Shown here: in pieces, positions 12,660 to 24,878 of the stretch
How the letters are laid out: the number at the start of each line of letters is the position of its first letter
How positions within the stretch are numbered: position 1 is the stretch's first letter
Source of the DNA: Phellopilus nigrolimitatus
Taxonomy: Eukaryota; Basidiomycota; Agaricomycetes; Hymenochaetales; Hymenochaetaceae
Reading direction: 5' to 3'
Assembly (NCBI GenBank): GCA_021029095.1
Contig: JAJOHG010000002.1
Span: 1-64,000, forward strand
DNA length: 64,000 nucleotides
The notes under the pieces: generated by a model
The model's input: the letters and a program-made list of their open reading frames with translations, nothing else
Databases searched by the model: none
Told to the model about the DNA's origin: nothing
Position numbers and translations under genes: made by a program

Positions 12660-12962
12660 AGGACGACGCTGTGGACTCGGAGTGCCATGAGTTCGATTAC
12701 CGCTCGCAGCTTGCCGTGGGCATTCGGGGCAAATTATGTTGTTATTGACGAAATAATGGAATCCAAGGTGATATCGGACAAAGGCTGCTGTACCTCGTCG
12801 TTCTCCCTGTCCGCGTCGCCCATGGAGGGAATACAGAGGCCGGGTCGAATCCTCCTTCGCTAAGTGTCGCCGGCATGGCGGACAGCTCGCGGATGCTCTG
12901 CTCGACTCGTGCGTCGATGAACCGGTCTTGCTCCGCGATGATCTGATGCTTGGGTACCTTGT
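12660..12962 (-). pseudogene. SNF2-family remodeller fragment (region before the HSA domain)
   Basis: DRFIDARVEQSIRELSAMPATL and, after a gap and frame change, HGKLRAVIELMALRV match the helical region that precedes the ATPase domain in Snf2/Sth1 proteins (R-I-ELE-LP-T and HGKLRA-IELKALR). The piece is joined directly to the DBP2 fragment near 12962 and to RVB1 on its other side. It is a few hundred bases of a very large gene, so the assignment rests on two short matches. Confidence 0.5.
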
Positions 12963-13600
<638 letters not shown>

Positions 13601-13649
13601 GCGACAGTTAGAGGCATTTTTCTCCTCATTAGTAAATCTACACCTGCTT

Positions 13650-14010
13650 ACGCACTATGGCCGCCGTGCAGCGTGAGGTTCAGCGGCGCGCGTGCATTCT
13701 CCGCACCTGCGCGCTCCCGCTCCACCTTCGCGTGCAGCAGTGCGTGCAGGCGCCCGAGCGCGCCGCGCACATCCGCGCCATCGTCGTCCGCCGCGTCGCT
13801 CACGGGCGACCCACGCCCGGACGCCGAGGGAGTCTTCGAGCGTCTTGGAGCTGCTCGGGGCCGTCGGCGGCCCCGCGGACGGGCACGCGGCCGCCGGATC
13901 ATCCTCCTCCGCGACGGGCAGCAGCGACGGCGTGCGCCGCACGTCCGGCTCCGCGAAGCGCGGCACCCCCGCACGCACGAGCGCATTGGGCAGCTGGCTG
14001 TACTTCCACA
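13650..14010 (-). pseudogene. Unidentified gene fragment in island 1
   Basis: GC-rich coding-like sequence with LPNALVRAGVPRFAEPDVRR and, after a frame change, a charged helix-like stretch (DDDGADVRGALGRLHALLHA). It lies between ATP-citrate lyase and DBP2 pieces on the same strand. I do not recognise it. Confidence 0.35.
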
Positions 14011-14149
14011 AGACTGCGCGCCTTCGCGTCGAAGGGACGGAACCACGGGGAAGTGCACAATCTGGTCTCCAGTTTGCGTGCGCTCTCCGGACGCGTGAAT
14101 CGCGCCGATCGAGTCCTCGTCACAGGGTGCACCGCCGATGACCTTGCCG

Positions 14150-15014
14150 GGAGGTGAGCCTGGCGCAGAAGGCGTGATCGAACGTACGGAGCTCACACCT
14201 GACTTGCGGGTTGACTTGATGCCAAGTGCAATGGGGACAATCTCGGTGATGTGAGTGTCCGGGCTGTACACCTTGATGAGCACACCGAGAGACTCGCCGA
14301 GGAGGTGCATCGCATTAAGACCTTCCTGGTAGTTCGGACCGCTGCGATGGACGAAGACCTTGACACCGTGTGCATTGAGGCCGGCCTTGTACTCTTTCAA
14401 AGCGCGAATGATACTCTTCGAAGTTGAGGCAACATTCGTAAAGTTGGCAATACCACCACCAATGATAAGGATCTTGCCATCGGGCTTGGGCGAGTCGCGA
14501 GTGATAAGGTCAATAATCGTCTTCGCCTACTCGTACGTCTGGCCCTCGGTCGGAGCACCAGAGTACTCGTCGTAGTTAGCGAGCTCGTGTGAAAAGCCGT
14601 GTGCAGCAATGGCATCGGAGTAGACAACGGAGGCACCACCACCTGAAGTTTGAATTAGACACTTTAGACCTCGTTAGATATTTGATCGCGAAACTAACTA
14701 GCAATTATGATCCAAACACGGTCCTCCGGGTTGAAGATAGTCAAATTAAGAGAAGCTCCAGTCGATCCATCGAGCTTCTGAATGTAGGCCTCCTCTTTGG
14801 TCAGCTGTCTACCGAAGGGAGCGGGCCAGACCATCGGCGGGCCTCGGTCGGCACTGATTTGGTCGTAGACGAATTTTGAGTCGGGGCGGTGATACTCATG
14901 TCGCGAGCAATAGCCCACTTAGGGCAACAGATGCTCTCGGCAGTCTGGTCGAGCTTCGCGGCCATGTCGAGGAACTGAACGATCGGCTCAGCACCGTTCT
15001 CGCCATCGAGGACG
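14150..15014 (-). pseudogene. ACL1: ATP-citrate lyase, second part of a split fragment
   Basis: ATP-citrate lyase makes cytosolic acetyl-CoA from citrate. Seen in order: GENGAEPIVQFLDMAAKLD, PKWAIARDMS, PPMVWPAPFGR with TKEEAYIQKLDGSTGAS, then [16 protein letters not shown] in another frame, DGKILIIGGGIANF, EYKAGLNAHGVKVFVHR, GPNYQEGLNAM and PDTHITEIVPIALGIKSTRK. Frames change several times, partly at retained introns. The upstream part is at 19503-19830, separated by transposon E1. The frame joins exactly when E1 plus one 7-bp repeat is left out. The downstream end is fused to an unidentified fragment. Confidence 0.9.
15008..15014. repeat. 7-bp target site duplication of E1 (left)
   Basis: GAGGACG immediately left of E1, repeated exactly at 19503-19509 on its right. 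It belongs to the ATP-citrate lyase coding sequence. Confidence 0.88.
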
Positions 15015-15689
15015 CACTGGTACCAGCTGCCTGATTGATTCAAGGTCAGCGAACACTCTCAGTGACATGTTGCATCAATCTCAGCAAATGCTGAGTGTTT
15101 GAGTATTCTGTTTTCAGCATTGCTACCAGTATCAAACTAAGGTTAATAAGCTAGTATTAGAGCTGCAAATAGGTTTAATTAGTATTTTTGTTATTGTATC
15201 CCATTTAAAGTAGTTTATAAAGATTTTCAGATTAATAGCTGTCGGAACAGTATTCTTATCATGTGATCATCAAACGACGATCTTCCGTCATCATGATCTT
15301 CAGGTGATCATTTTGTACCTTACAGGGCTTGATTTGTCAGAAATTTAGTATTATTATTCCTATTTATTTATTTATTTACAGAATAAATCCCTGCCCGCTG
15401 CCCGCGCTCCCCCCAATGCGCACCAGCACCCAGCTGCAATGCACACCTGTACGCTGGTTACCCCGTAGTGGCGGGCGTGCCCGTAGGCTCGCCCTTGGCG
15501 CCGGCGCGCGTAATGGCGTCCCAAAACGCTCAAATGTATCATTATTAGTAGTTTATTGTTCATTTACAAAAAAAAAGCCCCCGCAGTTCCCCTCCGCCTT
15601 GCACAGATACGCACCAGCCCCAATTGCCCGTAGCTCGCCCTGGCGCCTCCAGACGGGCTGGCGTCCCTGTACGCTCGTCCAGCGCGCTA

Positions 15690-15835
15690 CCTAGCACGCC
15701 TTCGCGCTCGTCCCGCGCGCTGCCCGATGCACCTTTGCGCTCGCATCCCGTACGCCGCCCGACGCGTCTTCGCACTCGCGTTCCGCGCACTACCCGACGC
15801 GTCTTCGCGCTCGCGTCCCGCACTGTCGGGAGGTG
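15690..15835. repeat. GC-rich imperfect tandem repeat
   Basis: About four imperfect ~33-bp units around CTGCCCGACGCGTCTTCGCG, within E1. Confidence 0.55.
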
Positions 15836-15889
15836 TTTCGAATGAGGATTGGTCACAGCGAAAGCAAGGTACGAATAAACAGCTGGTGT

Positions 15890-16690
15890 TCGAGGCGATC
15901 GGAAGGCAGATTTTCGCGGCGGCAGCGTCGTCAGCATCTACGATAACAGGGTCCTTTTGCCGTCCTTGTAACGCACATGAGGAGTGTGGGGCACGGTTGC
16001 GGCGGCCTTCGCGCGAACGGACACGGACAACCGTGAGATAAGAGGTCAGTACTTTGAAAAAGAAAGAGGAAAAGAGACGTACCGTGCGAGTAGATGACGC
16101 ACAGGCTATCTTGACGTACCGAGAGGCAGTTAGCCGGCACATCTCGCTAGCGGCAGCACCGGCAGCAGCTGCGACGGCCAAGTCGGCCCTTTTGCCGTCC
16201 TTGTAACGCACATGAGGGAGTGGGGCACGGTTGCGGCGGCCTTCGCGCGTCAACTGAGGACCAAGGAGTCAGCATAAAAAAGAGAATGAAAGAGATATGA
16301 GACTCACCGTGCGAGTGGATGGCACTCGATATGCAGTAAGCGATCTTGAGGTACAGTTTCGGGATCACGTATTCTGCTCAAACAATCAGGGGGATAAGAA
16401 TCCTCGAAACTCGAAATGAAGTTTTAGCTTACCCTGGTAGACTGATGCCTCGGAGATGTCACGGACAGCGGCGGACTCGGCCATGATGCACACGGTAAAG
16501 CGCTTGATGGCTTCGTCCTTGGGCACACAACGCGAGCAGTTCGAGCAGCGCAGTGTCCCGGCATGGAGACTAGCAAGAGGCCTGAGGAACGAAGACTAGA
16601 AAAGTTATGAGCAGAGACGATGAGCACGATGAGCACGACGAGCACGACGACATCGCCCGACGAGCACGAAATTCAACATGTCACGGGTGA
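15890..16690 (-). pseudogene. RPS26: Ribosomal protein eS26 (RPS26) fragments inside E1
   Basis: The zinc-binding exon near 16560-16431 reads [19 protein letters not shown] then [14 protein letters not shown]. The next exon (VIPKLYLKIAYCISSAIHSH) is near 16370-16305, and the C-terminal exon (REGRRNRAPLPHVRYKDGK and an alanine-rich tail) near 16255-16145. A second set of the last two exons follows (YVKIACASSTRT and REGRRNRAPHSS, about 16125-15900), a tandem duplication. Introns are retained. The normal N-terminal exon is replaced by unrelated sequence. eS26 is a small-subunit protein of the mRNA exit region; this copy cannot encode it. Confidence 0.9.
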
Positions 16691-16699
16691 CTTACCGAA

Positions 16700-17840
16700 A
16701 TAGGTCATCACATTCATCCAAATCAGGTATGTTTTGGATCAGCAACGATTGATGGGCTCGCCGCAGCTACAAAACATTGCTGTAGCGCAGCAGCATCTTA
16801 ATTATAAATTACTAAAAAATCACTTTATAATTATAGCTCATATAATCTTGCTTTTTAGAAGAAATTGGATGTCCGCAAATGCCATAAACTGAGTTATTAA
16901 CCTAACAGTGCAAATATCGGTTTTTCCTCAGTGTTGCCTTTGTAGTGCTATATACAGGGTGCCCGAAGCGATGTAAGTATTTATTCTAGGTTTCTAGTAT
17001 GTATTTCTTCGATATTGGAAAGTTTAAGCACCTGAGAAAGTCTACATCTTGTGTATAATAGCTTACAGTACATGATACTCTGTATGCAGCAGTTTCGGGT
17101 CTGATTGATTTGTTCTACCTCCGAAAGGGCACCTAACCACACAGATGTTATACATACAGGCCTATATACTTTACTGATATCATAATTAAAAGTCCTGAGC
17201 TGTTTAAAAGCTGGGCAGTTACACTGGAAAGCAAAGATGCTGCAAAAGACTGTTTTGCAAGCTGTAGCAAATTCTGAATATTTTATGAGCACACAAAAAT
17301 TGTTTTATTGGTAGCTTGAAGCACTTTGAATACACCCAATTCCCCCCATATTTTTTGATTTGAGGTTGCCTATGAAAGTATCAGGTGTGAAGGCTTTGAA
17401 CCAGTAAGCCGGGATGACTTACAGGAAAAGCAAACCGATCTATAGCTTTGAAGGTACCTGTTTCCTAGATCTACATATTATAGGCTCTCAATCAATAATC
17501 AAAGTACATTAAAGGTTTCTAAATACGTTGAATACATATGTCAGGAAATTTGAGCCCGTTCGGCCCAGCCGATCGAGGTCGAAAATTGTTTTAGTGAAAA
17601 GTAGCACAAATCCCCTTTGTACATTAACTAAATGCTTTATCTATCACCATCGCACGCATCCTGTCCTGTAAAAGTTTTTTGGGGGACATAGGACGACTAC
17701 TAAAATATAACTACTTTGTTCCGAAGCGATCAGTTGAGTCTTTGAATTGTAAAAAACGAATTGGTTGCGCGCTACCGGGAGCGCTTACGAGCGCTTGCGC
17801 GGATCGGCACAACATTCGCACGGTTGAACATGCGTGCTCG
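16700..17840. repeat. Non-coding core shared by E1 and E2
   Basis: This stretch aligns by eye with about 43140-44270 in E2, in the same order and orientation, at roughly 80-85% identity. Anchors include CATATAATCTTGCTTTTTAG and CCCGTTCGGCCCAGCCGATC. No ORF is conserved. It separates the divergently oriented RPS26 and BAR fragments, so it may be transposon backbone or captured intergenic DNA. Confidence 0.7.
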
Positions 17841-17844
17841 TTAG

Positions 17845-18700
17845 TTCGACTCGCTCAACAATGTCGTCCACGGCACCCAGGACCGTAGAAAGCTCAAGGT
17901 AAGCGTTGAAACACTCAGCGGGCTTACATATAACTAAATTTCTTGCTTCTATACCTATTCTATGTAGTTAAGAGTCGTTGACACAACTGTCGACGACGTT
18001 TTGGGCTTCGCCGCGACGAACCTCAAAGGTACTAATCTGCCTGCACCCGCACCCGTCGCGCCGGAGTCCGTGCAGCACAAGACACTCCTGCACGCGCTCG
18101 GGCGTGCAGCGACGACCGCGACACAGGCGCTGCAAAGCACGGGCACCGGGCCCGATGAGAAGGCGACGAGGGCGCGTGGGACAGGGTACGTGTCCTTTAC
18201 GCTTCTCCATCCTTTCTTTCTTTTCTTTCCCGTCTTAGTCCTGGTAGATGAGTATATTTGGGGTCTCGCGTTCCAGATCTCCGACGCGCATCTCACGCAA
18301 AACAGGACGATCCGCGTGCACTTCCTGCAGCCCCGGCAGGCGACACTCACCAACTCGATCGCGGTCGCGCTCAGGGTGCGGCAAGCGGTCTCCGCGTCGT
18401 GGCTCGAACTCGACACTGCGAAGGAGGCGTTCAAGACCGCTGGCCCCGCGACGCAGGAACGATCACGGCTCGAAGTCGAGAACGCTGAGGGCGACCTCGT
18501 GCAGAAGACGCGACCACGCTCAAGAAGACCGTCCTTGAGAACGTGCGTACAAGCTCGGTTCAATTGTGGTACGTCCTTTGTGCTCAATGGCATACTAAAT
18601 ATGTTTTATTGCAGCCCGAACCATTGAAGAACCTGAACGAGCTCGTTAAAGCTCAACTCGCCTACCGCGTGTCCGCTGTAGAGACGCCCTCCGCATCCCC
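17845..18700 (+). pseudogene. BAR-domain protein fragment inside E1
   Basis: Exon pieces read SLNNVVHGTQDRRKLK (17845-17898), NLKGTNLPAPAPVAPESVQH with LHALGRAATTATQALQSTG (about 17970-18185), HLTQNRTIRVHFLQPRQATL then WLELDTAKEAFKTAGPATQE (about 18265-18510) and EPLKNLNELVKAQLAY (about 18615-18665). The helical pattern and NPEPLKNLNELVKAQLAYH-like motif are typical of fungal BAR proteins (Gvp36-like), which bind curved membranes. Introns remain. The first and last exons of a complete gene are missing. Confidence 0.7.
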
Positions 18701-19502
18701 TTCACCAGCAAGAAGGCCCGCACGCCAGGACGATCGACCACGCCAGAATGAGAGGGGCCGCGGAGGACTGCGCACTGAGCAAACGGCGCCGACGGCTCGC
18801 GCGGCGAGCGGAACAAATGCTCGCGCGGTGAGGACCCGAAGAACTGAATACGAACAGCGAGCTCACCGGCGACGAAGGTGGCGCTGCGCTGTGCGCCACC
18901 AACGATACGAGCTAGCACCGGGAGGGGGTGATTGCGAGCGCGACTAACGTGCCATTGCATTTTGCCGCCCGATGACCGGCGCGTCGTGCGCCCTTTATAT
19001 TTATATAATCAATAATAGTTGTATTTATTAGTTAAGTATAATATAATATTTCTCTACAATATAAATAAAAATAGACAATAAAGGGTCCTGCATAATTCGA
19101 GGCCGGAATGACTTGTGTGCTGCAAAAACGACTGTACGTAACCATCAATCAATACTGATAGTCTTTACAAGCAATCAATATGTTAATCCTCAAATTGATG
19201 TGCCTCCCGAAGAAACAAATCCTGCTTTCTTCTTTTTGACATTCTTCCATCAATTATTGCTGCATCTAAATGATGCAGCTGCCCGGGATAATTAATGCAA
19301 TATTATTAAAAATTTCCAACCTAATATGTCCCTTTTCAAGCAAAATTTGGCCCCAGATTTGAATTTTCATTCAGAGCAGCGTTGCTGAACTATTTTTTCT
19401 CAAGCAAACGCTGACATTGATGCAACATGGCCATATAAGCAACGCTGCATTTCATTGAATGAAACCGCTGAGGTTTATTGAATGAATGAGCTGGGAGGAC
19501 TG

Positions 19503-19830
19503 GAGGACGATGAGGGGATTGATCTCGAGATAGGCGAAGTGAAGGTCGGCGTAGACGGCGTAGTTGCGGGTGATGAAATCGATGGGGGACGTGGGTGAGG
19601 AGTGAGGATGCGACAACTTTGCGAGTGGAAAAGGGCGCGCCGACAGAAACGTCGAGCTTGAGGGCCTTCGCATCGACATCGCCGAAGTCTATACTGCCCT
19701 CATGGGTGAAGAGAATGGTGTCGCCCTCATGCGCTGAAGTGATACAGATGTAGAATTCAGTGTGGGACGGATGGGGGAGGAACGGCTCGACAATAAAGTT
19801 GGTGAAAGTGAGATGAAGCCCTCGAGTCCC
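19503..19830 (-). pseudogene. ACL1: ATP-citrate lyase, first part of a split fragment
   Basis: NFIVEPFLPHPSHTEFYICI, HEGDTILFTHEG and DVDAKALKLDVSVGA, then after a frame change YAVYADLHFAYLEINPLIVL, match the N-terminal part of the enzyme. The frame breaks off at the E1 boundary (19503) and resumes at 15014. The N-terminus is missing: near 19830 the frame runs into an unrelated piece. Confidence 0.9.
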
Positions 19831-19849
19831 GCGACGACGCACTACGCGC

Positions 19850-20215
19850 GGCCGAACGTGCGCGTGAGCGCCGCGAACTTGCCGAGCATCAGCAGGCAGT
19901 TCAGGATGCTGAAGTGCGCCTCGAGCAGCGGCGGCGCGATGTCATGTGCGAGCGCCGACGCGTCGTCTTGCCTGCTGTTCGGGCGGAAAGTCTCGAGCAG
20001 CGCGAACGCGCGCTCCATCCTGTGCAGGACGTCGCCGTCCCCAGAGTCCCCAAGAGTCCCGCGTCCGGCGCCTCGAGCTCGAGCGTGTCGAAGTGCGCGA
20101 GAAATTTCTCGTGCTTGCTCTTCCTAGCAGCGTGCACACCTGCTCGCGGAGTCTGCCGTCGCCGAAGGTCGCGCGATACGCACGCACCTTTGCGCCGTCC
20201 GCATGGCCGAGCGGG
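19850..20215 (-). pseudogene. Unidentified gene fragment in island 1
   Basis: The minus reading, over two or three frames, gives AYRATFGDGRLREQVCTLLG, KHEKFLAHFDTLELEAPDAG, ERAFALLETFRPNSRQDD and EAHFSILNCLLMLGKFAAL. It is helical, protein-like and GC-rich. I do not recognise the family. It is fused downstream to ATP-citrate lyase. Confidence 0.4.
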
Positions 20216-21090
20216 AATGGGACTTGCGACTGGGAGAGGGGGGTTGCGGCTGCGCTTGCGGAGCCTGAGGCTGGAAGTCGCGCGGCGGCTCTTGAATATA
20301 CTGTGCTTGATTATCGTCTGCGGGGAAGGGGCCGTACGACTGGGGCGGGTAAGGCAGGGGTGCGGACTGGGGGTAGGAACCCTGACACGGGTCGCCGAAA
20401 CCAGAGTTTCCGATATTACTATATGAGTTTATGAGTACAATCGTTCGCTAGTCGATCGGACACGGGGTTTAAAGGGAGTCAATAAGAAAAAAGATCTTCG
20501 TCTCAAAGGGAGGATTGCAACACAGAGAGTACATCAAAGCGCACGGAAGCCATACACAAAGAGTCGAGAAATAAAAAACTCACCTGGACATCAATTGTTC
20601 GAGCAAAAGCTTCCCCTGGGCCTCGTTTCCAGACTGCACAATCCCCGCGCGCCGCTCACGCTGCTTGATGCTGGGCGGACTCGGGGGGATGAGTGGTTGA
20701 TTCCCGGCAAAGGTGGCGCTCGATGACGCGCACGAGGGAGCAACGGTCGAGCCGAGCAGCGACAGCAACGCGCTCTGGCGGTCTGCAGGTGGCTGGATCT
20801 GGGCAGACCCGGCCGAGGAGTGAGATGCGGTGGTGATTGAGGAGACGGCTTTCGCGGGAGCAGAGTTGTTGTTGTTCGGCGGGGGGACCTGGGTGCGGAA
20901 CAGGTTTTCATGTTGGCGACAGCGGGAGGTGTCGGGCCAGGCTCGGATGCAGCGGACGGCTGGGTGTTGTTGAGATTGCGGAAAAGAGAGTCGACAGATT
21001 TGGGCGGGGACGCGGGGCGGCTCGAGATATGTTTGGGTTGAGCTGCACGACGGTGCACTCTTCAGTGTTGTCGACTTGCTGCTCACAGCT
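20216..21090 (-). pseudogene. Unidentified proline/glutamine-rich fragment (possibly decapping factor)
   Basis: Two exon-like parts: 21090-20580 with LLSLLGS, NQPLIPPSPPSIKQRERRAG and EAQGKLLLEQLMS, then 20440-20220 with a Pro/Gln/Tyr-rich stretch (LPYPPQSYGPF). The short LLSLLG and KLLLEQLM motifs recall mRNA-decapping scaffold proteins such as Dcp1, but the match is weak. It is the rightmost minus-strand piece of island 1. Confidence 0.3.
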
Positions 21091-21310
21091 TGTCGATCTC
21101 GTCGATCTCCGTGCCGCGCGGGACGCGACTGTCACACGTCTGTCACTGCCAGCGTGCACACTGCCGACGCCAACCACGAACAACAAACGACGAACGACGA
21201 ACGACGACGACGCATGCCACGCGCGTAGGAGATTATGCTCTCGCTGCTGCTGTGTTCTGCTTCCTGCTCGGAACTAGATCGTCTGCTTTTTCCCCTGGAT
21301 TTTCTCTGCT

Positions 21311-22777
21311 TTGTTCTTTCTTTCTCTTCTATCATGTCTGTTTGCCGTGAATCAAGGTCTCCATCTGCCTATGCGCCCGCCCGCCCTGCTCAAGGTTACA
21401 AAGAACTCGACTTCCGTATGGCAGGACGACCTCCAAGCCCTCTTTCATCACTCGAAAGACCGCTTTCCCGGCGTTGTCTGGGATCTCGTTGATGAAGTGA
21501 GGAGGTCTGGGGGCATAAAGGTGAGCGCGCATCCACTAGTGTCTAGCCATCTTTGGCCCGCTGACTGTCGACTACTAGCTATTGTGTACGCGCGCGCACC
21601 GCCGAGCTTCCAGGCTCGCTACTTCACCTTCCGTTCCGCTCCCGTCGCGTCCCCGCTACTCTTCGCCGCTTCCCCGACGCCATCTCTCCCCATGCCCACC
21701 ACCTCCGCACTGTCCCTCAACCTCGGCGTCGACTTCCCCTACCCCGCCTCCCTCCGCTCCGGCTCGCCCTCCCACTTCCGCTCCGCGTCTCCCGCACCCT
21801 CCGTTATCGACTCCCTCACCCGCATCCCCCTCGCGCACAAGCCCGCGCTCTTCGCCAATGAGCTTGAGTATCTCTACACTGGCAAAGGCTTCGGTGAGGC
21901 CTTCGCCTTCCTCTTCGATGCAAGTGAGCAGGCTGCAGAGGGTGACGCGGACGCGGACGAGACGCGCATTGATAAACTGCGCAAAGACCTCGTCTTTATG
22001 TGGAGGTCGCGTCTTTACTCCGACGTTGAGATCGAGCTTACAGGAGAAGTCCAGTCTGCGTCCGGCTCGTCTGAAGAAGAGACTGCTGCTATTTTCTGGT
22101 CACACCGTTTCATTCTCGTGACGTGCTCGCCTTATTTCTATGACCAACTCATCACCTACGGCCTCAAAAACACACCTGCTCTCGGGGAGCCAGCAAGAGT
22201 CCGACTACCATCCCTGCCATTCACCCCGCCCGCAATGCACTTTACTCTCGGCTACCTCTACTCGGGCACTGTCAACTTCTCGAACCGGTCATATGACCTC
22301 GACGCCGCCTTTGCAATCCTCTGCTCCGCAAACTACCTCCAGCTCCAGTCCCTTCACGACGAGGTCCAGGCGCGCCTCGTTCAGGAGATGCTGGATGGGC
22401 TTTTCCATGCCTTCCTTGAATTCGCGGAGTACGAGTGTATTACTGGCGGCCGCTGGGGCTCCAGCGGCTGCGGCTGCCGCCCGTCCGCCCGCCGCGCCCC
22501 GCGCGTGCTACTCTTCTCCGTCTGCCCGGATGTGCAGAACGCCTACCTCGAGTGTGGTGCCCGCCGCACGCTCGTAGGCCTCTTCGGCGAAGGCTGGTGC
22601 ACTGCGGAGTTGTCGATGCTGTCCCAGAAGACGAAAGACAGGCTCGTGTGCGGCCTCGCGAAGCACACGACCCCGCTGAACGTGTTCTCCCTACTCTTCG
22701 CGGCGCAAGCGGCCCTGCGCGACGTGTGGGCGGTGCCGTTCGCAATATGGTCCAGGCGGCGCACGCGTGGCGATTGA
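21311..22777 (+). pseudogene. BTB/POZ-domain protein, probably truncated copy
   Basis: After WQDDLQALFHHSKDRFPGVV there is an intron (about 21521-21579, GTGAGC...CTACTAG), then AIVYARAPPSFQARYF, a serine/proline-rich linker, a BTB core (RSRLYSDVEIELTG, FWSHRFILVTCSPYFYDQL, FTLGYLYSGTVNFSNRSYDL) and GGRWGSSGCGCRPSARRAPR. BTB domains dimerise and often recruit Cul3 ligases. Homologues continue further; here the frame degenerates after about 22700. The true start is unclear (ATG at 21311 or 21333). It could be a real gene cut at the 3' end or another captured piece; it diverges from the minus-strand fragments across about 240 bp. Confidence 0.7.
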
Positions 22778-22913
22778 TGGGGTACTATGTAACAATGCAG
22801 AGAACGACGCTGTGAGTGTCCGACAACGACTGCAGACCGGAAGAAGACACTTGTCACACAGGTATGATAGTAGCTATTTATTTTACTTTACACTTCTTGC
22901 AACATCCACCGGC

Positions 22914-23085
22914 GTGCCCAATGGTGACCACTTAGGAGCCGGCTCGTGGTGGATGTCTCTGTCAGATGGCTTGCCTTGTGCTGTTGTCTGCAGAGTTTTA
23001 GTTTAGTTTTCAGCTTTCCCCTTGTCTTTGGATCCCACGTCCGCGTGTCCAATGGTGACCACTTAGGAGCCGACTCGCGGTGGGG
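22914..23085 (+). repeat. Pair of ~41-bp direct repeats 131 bp apart
   Basis: Units at 22914-22954 and 23045-23085 share AATGGTGACCACTTAGGAGC and the following CCG-CTCG-GGTGG with a few substitutions. The surrounding 22800-23834 has no gene I can support. Confidence 0.6.
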
Positions 23086-23834
23086 TCCGCTGACTGTTTC
23101 TTTTTCTATCTTAAATTTTCCTCTCAGAGCCTTGCTGTCGTTGTATGACAGCAATTGTCTCTGCCTTCAAGTCCCTTGATATACTGAATTATTCACAGCC
23201 TGAAGCACGTTTAAGTAGCCTACAGGTAAATACTGTAGTGGCCTCAGTATGCAGGTTGCTACTTTGATCTGTAATTTACTAAACTGACAAGTGAACTGGT
23301 TTTGATGTAAATTGCGTCGTCCTGAGTGTGGAGGACGGCACAACAACCGTGGGAAAGTAAGATCTGCACTGACCGGCCAATTGCTCGAACTTATATACAG
23401 CATAAATAAATGACAATACATGGTATGGAGATATAAAGCACACCTTCAGGAAGGTCTCATTGAGCTCTATCGACTGGGAAAAAAAGTAGAATTAAATATT
23501 AAATATTCAACCTAACAAAAAACGAACTAAACAGCCATTTGACAGGCTATTGAAAGCTACGTACAGAATCAAGTACCCAACATAAATGCAAGGTAAAAAC
23601 ACCAGATCATAGCTTGTAAGAAGGTCTTCTGACTGATATAATTTACAGAGCAAGAAATCTGAATGCAGAATTGAACTCAAGTCGTGAAGACCGACCTCAG
23701 GTGGCAAGGATGAAGATGCCGGTGAACATCCACCCATAAAAATACAAATGCACGTAAAACACTCAATGTTTTTACATATTCCTGTTCTAATTACATGGCA
23801 CTACCCACAGCAAAAAGAATTTCTGATGGATGGG

Positions 23835-24085
23835 CAGTGAAACAAAAGTTATGGCAAAAATACAAAAGTGAAAGGTGGTGAGCAACCTCGTCTTCCCAAA
23901 AAGGAGACAAGTTTGAAGCGAGGACACAAATTGTAATGATGTGGCACGGGCGCCGATACCAAAGTACACTCGCTTAACGCACTTTTTGTACACTTTTTGT
24001 ATTGCAACACAGCCGCAACAAACATATGCAAGCACAAAGATAATGACCAGTTAGTAGGACGATCCTTCCTTACGTCAGGGATCGT
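23835..24085 (-). repeat. Dispersed repeat, copy 2
   Basis: Inverse copy of the repeat at 2103-2350, with the same short frame (AIQKVYKKCVKRVYFGIGAR). One end carries GGGATCGTAAC, a motif also found next to the hairpin repeats. Confidence 0.6.
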
Positions 24086-24272
24086 AACTTTGCATGTTTC
24101 ATTCTATTTCCGCTTCGCTTTTCATGTTTCATCCTATTTTCATCCTACTTTGCATGTTTCATCCTATTTTCATCCTACTTTGCATGTTTCATTCTATTTC
24201 CGCTTCGCTTTTCATGTTTCATCCTATTTTCGCTTCGCTTTCCATGTTTCATCCTATTTTTATTTCGCTTTC
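24086..24272 (+). repeat. ~30-bp minisatellite, about six units
   Basis: Tandem units built on CATGTTTCATYCTATTTYCR followed by CTTCGCTTT or TCCTACTTT. Unit lengths vary between 28 and 32 bp and two variant types alternate. Confidence 0.8.
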
Positions 24273-24849
24273 CTGTAAGCTGTATCTCAAATTTGTTGTG
24301 CTGTGTTTGGTGTAACCAATCTTGAGATTGAATTCAGATCTTCTTAGCAAAAAAAAAGTTCTTTGTTTGGCCGAGAAGCATCTTGCGCGTCTTTGTGCTT
24401 TACGGCCATCTGATCCCTACCATGCCCTGGTCCATGGCAAACATCCGCACAGCACTCTATGATCGTCTGTACCAGTTGATCGAAGAGTATTCTGAAGTGC
24501 AGGGTGAAAATGTTCATCCTGGAAGCATTGTGTATGACCCTTTTCTTGCCAGGCTGTCTGACGGCTTTTTACTGATTAAGTTTGCTAGTATTTTGGTTGA
24601 GAAGTCCATTGATGTGTGAATGGATCCACCTGACTTGATCGGTGAACAGCTTAGGTGCGTCTTTTTCATTTTCTGTTTTCTTGGTTTTTGTTTAACATGT
24701 GCATTCCAGTCAGCGCCCACTTCCCAGCCATTGTGCTTCTGGTTCAATTAGTCACATGTAGAAATTGATCCTTCTATTTGTCTTTTGCTTCTTTATTTTG
24801 ATGCCCGTCGCTGAATTGGGGAAGCGATAACTTTGTTCTGAGGCTTCTG
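24273..24849 (+). other. Stretch before gypsy B with one unrecognised ORF
   Basis: An open frame at 24383-24619 (78 codons) has normal composition (TALYDRLYQLIEEYSEVQGE, SIVYDPFLARLSDGFLLIKF) but no motif I recognise. It may be a fragment of a transposon protein. The rest is AT-rich and apparently non-coding. Confidence 0.4.
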
Positions 24850-24878
24850 TGAACTAGCCAGAATATGTCCAAATTGAT

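Larger units (their letters stand above)
15015..19502. mobile_element. E1: 4.5-kb non-autonomous TIR transposon carrying captured genes
   Basis: Ends are CACTGGTACCAGC on the left and, read inward from the right, CAGTCCTCCCAGC; both are followed by a GATT-ATTCAA-like block and a CAGCG motif. GAGGACG is duplicated at both flanks. It interrupts an ATP-citrate lyase frame that is continuous when E1 and one repeat copy are ignored. Inside are RPS26 exons (minus), a ~1.3 kb non-coding core shared with E2, BAR-protein exons (plus), an unidentified coding-like piece at 18700-18960, GC-rich repeats at 15690-15835 and AT-rich arms. No transposase is seen. Superfamily is unclear: CACTG ends suggest hAT or KDZ, but those normally make 8-bp duplications. 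Confidence 0.85.

Noticed and set aside
13657..14157. Plus-strand frames of 140-166 codons opposite the ATP-citrate lyase piece
   Set aside because: GC-rich shadow frames of minus-strand coding sequence; no independent motif.
15008..19509. E1 as an 8-bp-duplication hAT element
   Set aside because: Extending the repeat by one base on either side gives a mismatch, and the host frame joins exactly with 7 bp removed; E2 shows the same.
24086..24272. CRISPR-like array
   Set aside because: Units are contiguous without unique spacers and the organism is a eukaryote; it is a minisatellite.
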